Source: CAZHMB01 sp964533515 (GTDB taxonomy: Archaea > Nanobdellota > Nanobdellia > Pacearchaeales > GW2011-AR1). Taken from it: a stretch of DNA of 16,983 bases. Below the pieces are notes generated by a model. The model was not told the DNA's origin. It ran no database searches and worked only from the letters and a program-made list of their open reading frames with translations. Location: positions 1 through 16,983 of the forward strand of contig CAZHMB010000014.1 of NCBI GenBank assembly GCA_964533515.1. Direction: 5' to 3'. A program made the translations under genes and the position numbers. Position 1 is the stretch's first letter. Every line of letters starts with the position of its first letter. Of the stretch, positions 12,375 to 16,983 are shown one piece after another.

Positions 12375-14513
12375 TTAACAAGCTGCCCGCGCAGCAGAGT
12401 CGTTCCAATTAGTAATCCAGCACCAAATTTTCTGTAGTATATTATTTCCAGTCTCCTCAATTCTCTCGATTAAATCAACACATTCTCCATTACTACAGGA
12501 GTTAGTTTCACACTCATAATTATTTTGGCAGTCTTCTCCAACAGCTTTTTGCCTTTCGAAAGAATCACCTTCTGCACAATAAACCCTTCCTAAACTATTT
12601 TCAGAGATGTTTGTTCTAATACCAACATCTAAACAATTTCCATTATATTCACAACCATCACAATTTTCAGCATCAACACACCCCCAACCATTCCATTCGT
12701 ATCCTGCCGAACAAGCATAACAATTTTTTAAACTATCGCAACAACTCTCTTGAGACAATTCAACAGAATGTATGGGTTTATACCCTAAACACATTTCCCC
12801 TTCATCAACACAAGTTCTTTGACAAGTAACACAAGCACTTCCATTCCACTCATAATTTTCACTACATTCTATACACGCCTCTCCTTCGCCACATTGATAA
12901 TTTTCTAAAGTATAAGAATAATCAAAAGTTAAACTCCCATTAACACATCTTCCAACTGTAATCCCACATGAAGGCATTCCGAAAGTACAAAAATTATCAT
13001 CCATTCTTCTATGATAACTCGAATTACATTTCCATAAGCAAGAATTAACACCATCTGCAGCATATGAAAACTCCCAACCTTTTGCAACTCCCGAAGAAAA
13101 ATTACTCAGACCAATTATCGCCCCTGTCAAATCACTCGGAGAAACTCCTGAACAATTATTATTTACGCATTCTCCTTCGTAAAGATGGTAACCTTCATCG
13201 CAAACATAACAACTTCCAATTGAACAACATTCGCCTTCAACATCTATTTCAGAATGGGCTAAAGTTTCTGGAGAACAAATACCCCCACCATTTTCACAAT
13301 TTACAAAACAATTTTCTTCCGCACAATATCCCCTTCCTTCATCATAAACATAAAATTCATCACAAATATAACAATCATAACCCGTCACCCCGCATTCTTT
13401 TCCCGCAAAAACCTGAGAATTTATTGGAAGAAGAGATTCACACCTTCCTCCAGAACTATCACAGGTGTTTGGCCCCGTATTCTGAACACAAGCCCCCGCC
13501 TCACAATGTGTAGATACCCCACAAGAAGAACTCTCCGCACGATATTCAAAGCAAGAATCTAAAGAACCAGAATCATAATTTCTTCCACATTCCCTATATA
13601 ACAAACCATCACAAATTTTTTGCCCCACATAATCACACTCATGAGAACAAGGGTAATCTATCGCAATATCTAAAGATACAAATCCCGACCTCAAATCACC
13701 CCCCCATGCTGAAATTTTTACCTCAGCAGACTCCAAAATCTTTCCAGAATCATTTTCAAATATTTCGTTAATATTATAAGAGAGGGAGAAAATATCAAAA
13801 ATGAAAACCATATTCTCTAAAGCATCTTCACAATTCAAGCCCGGATTTTTCTCATTATCACAATAAAGAGTTTTAGTTCCATCACTATATTCATATTCCC
13901 ACATCGCTTCTATTTCTTCTACATCGGATTCAACAACAAGAATGATATCTCCACAAGCTTCACCATATACACAAGCAGGAGTATAAGAAGCAACAAAAGG
14001 AGCTGCAGGAGCAACTTTTGTCAAATTCCAATACCATTCTCCAAGAACAGGCCTGTAGATAGCTACATCGTCTGTTCCGTCCCCATCAAAATCTCCTACT
14101 GCCGGATAACCATTCGGCATAAAAGTAATGTCTATGTAACCTGCTGAAGATCGCTGAATGTGCCATATCCCTTCAGTTTTATTATAAACAGCCAGGTCAT
14201 CTGTTCCGTCGCCATCAAAATCTCCTACGGCCGGATCTGCTCCAGGATATCCAAAAGTATAATTTACGTAACCATCTGTAGATTGCTGAATGAACCATTT
14301 TCCACTGTCATAAACAGCCAGGTCATCTGTTCCGTCGCCATCAAAATCTCCTACTGCTTGAGCAGTCCCTTCGTAACCAAAATTATCATCTGCTACAACA
14401 TTTCCAGTAATTCCCCCAAACAAATCTCCCCACCACCCCGCACTAATTAAACTCAAACCAAGAATAATAAAACTAAATAAAACTAAACTCCGAATCACAA
14501 CTTCTTTTTTCAT
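12375..14513 (-). CDS. Large secreted Cys-rich protein with FG-GAP/VCBS-like calcium repeats
   Basis: A 712-residue exported protein, probably displayed on or released from the cell. The N-terminal hydrophobic signal (about 9-25) is followed by GGITGNVV (33-40). Three repeats of about 42 residues follow (about 46-165), each containing AVGDFDGDGTDD, a calcium-binding FG-GAP/VCBS-type loop. The middle region (about 170-320) is beta-rich. The rest holds multiple Cys modules of the form C..C..GYEWNG..C, loosely like EGF, furin or growth-factor-receptor repeats, with dozens of cysteines that must be disulfide-bonded. There is no C-terminal membrane anchor, only an amphipathic WCWITNW segment. The terminal module is repeated in the adjacent membrane-anchored protein, so the two may dock. 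Adhesion to a host or neighbour cell is a reasonable hypothesis, not shown. Confidence 0.85.
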   Translation of the reverse strand: MKKEVVIRSLVLFSFIILGLSLISAGWWGDLFGGITGNVVADDNFGYEGTAQAVGDFDGDGTDDLAVYDSGKWFIQQSTDGYVNYTFGYPGADPAVGDFDGDGTDDLAVYNKTEGIWHIQRSSAGYIDITFMPNGYPAVGDFDGDGTDDVAIYRPVLGEWYWNLTKVAPAAPFVASYTPACVYGEACGDIILVVESDVEEIEAMWEYEYSDGTKTLYCDNEKNPGLNCEDALENMVFIFDIFSLSYNINEIFENDSGKILESAEVKISAWGGDLRSGFVSLDIAIDYPCSHECDYVGQKICDGLLYRECGRNYDSGSLDSCFEYRAESSSCGVSTHCEAGACVQNTGPNTCDSSGGRCESLLPINSQVFAGKECGVTGYDCYICDEFYVYDEGRGYCAEENCFVNCENGGGICSPETLAHSEIDVEGECCSIGSCYVCDEGYHLYEGECVNNNCSGVSPSDLTGAIIGLSNFSSGVAKGWEFSYAADGVNSCLWKCNSSYHRRMDDNFCTFGMPSCGITVGRCVNGSLTFDYSYTLENYQCGEGEACIECSENYEWNGSACVTCQRTCVDEGEMCLGYKPIHSVELSQESCCDSLKNCYACSAGYEWNGWGCVDAENCDGCEYNGNCLDVGIRTNISENSLGRVYCAEGDSFERQKAVGEDCQNNYECETNSCSNGECVDLIERIEETGNNILQKIWCWITNWNDSAARAAC
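14059..14354 (-). repeat. Tandem coding repeats (VCBS-like), two copies with identical 45-bp core
   Basis: The DNA for the calcium loops repeats three times. The 45 bases at 14184-14228 are identical to 14310-14354, a 126-bp (42-codon) period. A third, diverged copy lies at 14059-14099. Identity at synonymous positions implies recent duplication or gene conversion. Confidence 0.85.
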
Positions 14514-14533
14514 ATGATAAGAATAAAAATATA

Positions 14534-14544
14534 CTTTATAAATA
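14534..14544 (-). promoter_or_regulatory. TATA box for the large secreted protein gene
   Basis: TATTTATAAAG on the minus strand, centred 26 bp upstream of the ATG at 14513; leaderless transcript predicted for this gene and probably the downstream surface protein. Confidence 0.6.
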
Positions 14545-14567
14545 TTTGGATAAAGCAGAATATAAAA

Positions 14568-15788
14568 TCAATCTTCGGGCTCCAAAATAAAAACTCCGTT
14601 TTTCTTAGCAATCTCCCCCGCAAGTTTCTTCACATCTTCTATTTTAACTTTAGAAACATCCTCTTTAAAATTATATAATTCTTTAGCATCGCCATTAATT
14701 TCAAACGCCAAAAGATCTTCCATTTGAGAAACAGAATCTTCCGAAGAGATATCATAATTTCCAAGAAGCTGCTCTTTCGCTTGATCGAATTCTTTTTTTT
14801 CTAAATCTTTTGATACTTTTTCAAATTCTTCGACTATTAATTTTTTCACTTTTTCCAGATTCTCTTTCATACATCCGACATAAATTAAACCGTAAGAAAA
14901 ATTATCATTCATATCCAGCGCCCCTTTAACAATATAAGCCAAGTTTCTCTTTTCTCTAATTTCAGTAAACAATCTTGAAGACAATCCTTGGGCCATCAAA
15001 GTATTCAAAACCCTTGCCGCATAGCTTTTCTTTTTATCAGAAGAACGGGGAGCATGATAAACCATAACAAAGTTTGCTTGTTGCAAAGATTTTCTTTTTT
15101 CGGTTTTATTTTCAAGTTTTTTCAAAGGAATATCCACTTTTTCCAAATCTATTTTTTTCTTTGAAACGGGAAAATTTTTCGCTGCCCATTTACAAAGAAA
15201 ATCAAAATCTGCATCACCAACGACACAAAGAACTAAATGTTCTGGTCTAAAAATATTTTTATAATTTTCTTTCATATTTTCTAAATTGATATTTTTCACA
15301 GTTTCTGAATTACCCGCAATCCACAAACTCATCGGCCCACCAAAAAGAAGCTTCACAGCCTCTTTAATCGAACGATCCCTCGGACTATCATCATACATTT
15401 TTATCTCCTCAAGAATAACCCCTTTCTCTTTTTCAAATTCTTTTTTATCAAATTTAGAATTTTTAATCATGTCACTTAAAACATCTAAACCAACATTCAA
15501 ATGTTTACTGGGAAGTTTACACCAAAAAGCAGTCATGTTTTCATTTGTAAAACCATTAAGATCACCCCCGATTTTTTCTATCTCCCCCGCAATATCCTTC
15601 GCTTCTCTTTTCTCTGTTCCCTTGTACAACATATGCTCCATAAAATGAAAAAGCCCCTTTTCATTAAGATCTTCATTATTACTTCCAGCGCGAACAGCAA
15701 AAGCCAAGCTCACGACAGGCAATTTTCTTTTCTCAAGAATAACAGTCATTCCGTTTTTCAAAACTTTTTTATAAAACTTCTCGGGCAT
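14568..15788 (-). CDS. M16 family (pitrilysin-like) zinc peptidase
   Basis: A zinc metallopeptidase with the inverted HxxEH motif: HFMEHM (H48, E51, H52), with a third ligand in GVILEEIKMYDD (E127 or E128), about 76 residues later as the family requires. The second half contains the partner signature LSSRLFTEIREKRNLAYIVKG, the R/Y pair typical of the C-terminal M16 domain. At 406 residues it is a complete M16B-type subunit, which normally works as a dimer forming a closed chamber that degrades peptides or short proteins. There is no signal peptide, so it is probably cytoplasmic. A TATA box lies 26 bp upstream of the ATG. M16 enzymes are much commoner in bacteria, so acquisition by transfer is possible. 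Confidence 0.92.
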   Translation of the reverse strand: MPEKFYKKVLKNGMTVILEKRKLPVVSLAFAVRAGSNNEDLNEKGLFHFMEHMLYKGTEKREAKDIAGEIEKIGGDLNGFTNENMTAFWCKLPSKHLNVGLDVLSDMIKNSKFDKKEFEKEKGVILEEIKMYDDSPRDRSIKEAVKLLFGGPMSLWIAGNSETVKNINLENMKENYKNIFRPEHLVLCVVGDADFDFLCKWAAKNFPVSKKKIDLEKVDIPLKKLENKTEKRKSLQQANFVMVYHAPRSSDKKKSYAARVLNTLMAQGLSSRLFTEIREKRNLAYIVKGALDMNDNFSYGLIYVGCMKENLEKVKKLIVEEFEKVSKDLEKKEFDQAKEQLLGNYDISSEDSVSQMEDLLAFEINGDAKELYNFKEDVSKVKIEDVKKLAGEIAKKNGVFILEPED

Positions 15789-15810
15789 GCCAAAATTAAT
15801 TTGAGAAACT

Positions 15811-15818
15811 ATTTAAAT
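15811..15818 (-). promoter_or_regulatory. TATA box for the M16 peptidase gene
   Basis: ATTTAAAT in the short gap between the methyltransferase and peptidase genes, centred 26 bp upstream of ATG 15788. It suggests independent transcription. Confidence 0.6.
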
Positions 15819-15825
15819 CTACTGC

Positions 15826-16617
15826 CTATTTTTCCAAAATCAAATATCTCTCACCACCGATTTCAAAATCGTCGACAATTTTTATTTCTTCTTCTTTAAG
15901 AAAATTTTCAAACCAATATCTTTTAACTTTGAATTTTTTCTTTGAAACCAAACTTTCAGTAGCAAAGCTAACGACAATTCTATCGACCAATGGTAAAAGT
16001 TCAGAAATTAACTTTTTACTGTAGTTCCTTTCAACCATCTCCAGTGAATCAAGAACTTTAAATAAAAAAATAACTCGTTTGCCTTCAACTTGCCCAAGAT
16101 ATTTTTTTATTTTCTCTAACTCGAATAAACTTTCAGAAATTGCCCTCGCGTTATCATCCAAACCACGAGTCTTAAAATAATAATTCATCAAACTAACAAG
16201 TTGTCCAACAGCTTCAACCGCAAGATAATCTAAATCGTTATTTATTTCTTTCAAAAAATTATAACTCAAACCATTAATTCCAGCACCCAAATCAAAAATA
16301 TTTAAATTTGAATTCTCGAATCCTTTCAACAATTTTTTATAAACTTCAGAATAATTTTCAAATCTCTCACGAGTTGAAATGTGTTTTTTCAAAACTTCCT
16401 CCGCAGATTTTTTATCAACAATTTTAGAATTCAAAAGCTTTGTACTTAAAACAGAAGTATAAACTTCATGCAACTTTTTTCTGGCCAATTTAATTTTATC
16501 TTCATCGCTAGTTTCTCTTTTCTCGAACAACCCAAAAACTTTTTCAATGTCTTTTTTCGGCAACTGAGAGAGTTCTTTCTTCTCTGTTATTTTTTTAATG
16601 ATTTCTGCTTTGTTCAT
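15826..16617 (-). CDS. 16S rRNA m7G1405-type methyltransferase-like protein (ArmA/RmtB/FmrO family)
   Basis: An S-adenosylmethionine-dependent methyltransferase of 263 residues. The helical N-terminus contains KKLHEVYTSVL (48-58) and STRERFENY (81-89), as in the Arm/Rmt/FmrO enzymes that methylate N7 of G1405 in bacterial 16S rRNA and give aminoglycoside resistance. SAM motif I is NIFDLGAGINGL (106-117), with the acidic strand YLAVEAV (131-137). FKVLDSLEMVERN (186-198) and VSFATESLVSKKKFK (216-230) match the other hallmark segments. Length also fits. Whether the archaeal rRNA position is the same, and whether it affects drug sensitivity, cannot be read here. ATG 16617 is preferred to a TTG at 16641 that overlaps the upstream stop. 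Probably cotranscribed with the upstream Xer fragment. Confidence 0.72.
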   Translation of the reverse strand: MNKAEIIKKITEKKELSQLPKKDIEKVFGLFEKRETSDEDKIKLARKKLHEVYTSVLSTKLLNSKIVDKKSAEEVLKKHISTRERFENYSEVYKKLLKGFENSNLNIFDLGAGINGLSYNFLKEINNDLDYLAVEAVGQLVSLMNYYFKTRGLDDNARAISESLFELEKIKKYLGQVEGKRVIFLFKVLDSLEMVERNYSKKLISELLPLVDRIVVSFATESLVSKKKFKVKRYWFENFLKEEEIKIVDDFEIGGERYLILEK

Positions 16618-16637
16618 CTTATAGAGTATCTTTTTAT

Positions 16638-16799
16638 TCAAGAATAGCGCCTAACCTCCGCATTTGTGACGTTATCCGCAAATGTAAAAAAATTATTCAA
16701 AATATTAATGTAAGATTTTATCGTTTCTCGAGAGTAATTTCTCAGTTTTAGTTCATCCATGTATTGGCTTTTAACCGCAATTTTGTCAACCATCTTCAT
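16638..16799 (-). CDS. Truncated Xer/tyrosine recombinase, N-terminal SAM-like domain only
   Basis: A 53-residue product. DELKLRNYSRETIKSYINILNNFFTFA matches the start of the core-binding (SAM-like) domain of archaeal XerA and other tyrosine recombinases, and NAEVRRYS is where that domain would continue towards the catalytic region. A stop follows, and the next gene is unrelated, so the catalytic R-H-R-Y residues are absent. The start at 16799 lies 25 bp from a TATA box; an in-frame ATG at 16835 would lie upstream of that box. It is either a decayed remnant of a recombinase or a stand-alone DNA-binding fragment. The intact promoter and frame leave the second option open. Confidence 0.6.
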   Translation of the reverse strand: MKMVDKIAVKSQYMDELKLRNYSRETIKSYINILNNFFTFADNVTNAEVRRYS

Positions 16800-16818
16800 A
16801 GATTCTATGTGTAAAACA

Positions 16819-16829
16819 TTTATATATTT
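16819..16829 (-). promoter_or_regulatory. TATA box for the Xer fragment and methyltransferase
   Basis: AAATATATAAA on the minus strand, centred 25 bp upstream of ATG 16799. Confidence 0.6.
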
Positions 16830-16880
16830 TTCCAAAATAGCGTATAAAAGGTGTTAAATCGAATTTTTTCTTCTGCTAAA

Positions 16881-16983
16881 AACTTAAATCTCCAATATAT
16901 ATTCCCCACCCAAGATGGAAGCGCGCTAGTCCTTCGGACAAATAGCTTTTGTCTTCGACAAAATAGAAAAACTTCTTTTATCC
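16881..16983 (+). other. Edge region: TATA-like elements and two TTC-loop hairpins, possible small RNA or repeat start
   Basis: There are TATA-like elements at 16881-16889 and 16893-16904. Downstream are GCGCGC (16921-16926) and two hairpins. In the first, GCTA-GTCC (16925-16932) pairs with GGAC and TAGC (16936-16939 and 16943-16946). In the second, TTTTGTC (16947-16953) pairs with GACAAAA (16957-16963). Both have a TTC loop, and they form an imperfect direct repeat (CTTCGGACAAATAG and CTTCGACAAAATAG). The only ATG here (16915) has four codons before a stop. The region is cut by the window edge. Confidence 0.35.

Noticed and set aside
12356..12460. Upstream in-frame start for the membrane-anchored surface protein
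   Set aside because: It would overlap the 712-residue gene by 86 bp and place residues with no signal character before a perfect signal peptide at ATG 12355.
13064..13513. His/Asn/Leu-rich plus-strand frame of 149 codons
   Set aside because: Antisense shadow of the Cys-rich secreted protein; low-complexity composition reflects the opposite-strand codons.
14184..14354. Possible CRISPR array from regularly spaced identical repeats
   Set aside because: Only three copies, at 126-bp codon-phased spacing inside a long open frame; they encode calcium-binding loops.
16821..16983. Minus-strand frame open from the right edge to about 16821
   Set aside because: It covers the promoter of the Xer fragment and both hairpins, its translation lacks protein-like pattern, and its start is outside the window.

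Overview
The window looks like part of a small, AT-rich archaeal genome, most likely a DPANN lineage of the Pacearchaeota/Woesearchaeota type. Supporting signs are archaeal TATA boxes about 25 bp upstream of start codons (mostly leaderless transcripts), a Hef-type helicase and a Hef-type ERCC4 nuclease, a PRC-barrel protein, a VirB11/TadA-like secretion ATPase, and many small zinc-ligand or membrane proteins with no familiar relatives. The lineage is inferred from gene content only. No rRNA, tRNA or CRISPR array was seen.

Region 1 (1-4845) may be an envelope or secretion locus. The secretion ATPase runs off the left edge and is translationally coupled to a tiny ribbon-helix-helix regulator. 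Divergent from these is a pair of coiled-coil proteins. Facing them is a minus-strand run made of a PRC-barrel protein, two polytopic membrane proteins that look like diverged paralogues, and a small Cys-containing protein. A tandem 8-bp repeat with 10-bp periodicity sits in the divergent intergenic region and is a candidate operator.

Region 2 (5003-9898) holds a site-2-protease-like membrane protein that appears to have lost its zinc motif and a small membrane protein. It also holds Hef split into two genes: the helicase (6121-7695) and the ERCC4 nuclease with helix-hairpin-helix (9095-9898). Between them lie a His/Cys-rich mini-protein and two membrane proteins. Each Hef half is divergent from another gene and shares one TATA box with it. 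In both pairs the start codons are exactly 51 nt apart. The nuclease carries an in-frame insertion of about 32 residues whose DNA is GC-rich and folds into three consecutive hairpins, like an inserted palindromic element.

Region 3 (9895-14513, minus strand) has two small overlapping genes, an arginase/agmatinase-family enzyme with all metal ligands, and two adjacent secreted or membrane-anchored Cys-rich proteins. The larger has three FG-GAP/VCBS-like calcium-binding repeats. The two share a homologous Cys module (end of one, start of the next), so they are probable cell-surface partners.

Region 4 (14568-16983, minus strand) has an M16 zinc peptidase, a methyltransferase resembling the ArmA/RmtB/FmrO family that makes m7G1405 in 16S rRNA, and a truncated Xer-type recombinase N-domain. 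At the right edge a TATA-like box precedes two TTC-loop hairpins that could begin a small RNA or repeat array.
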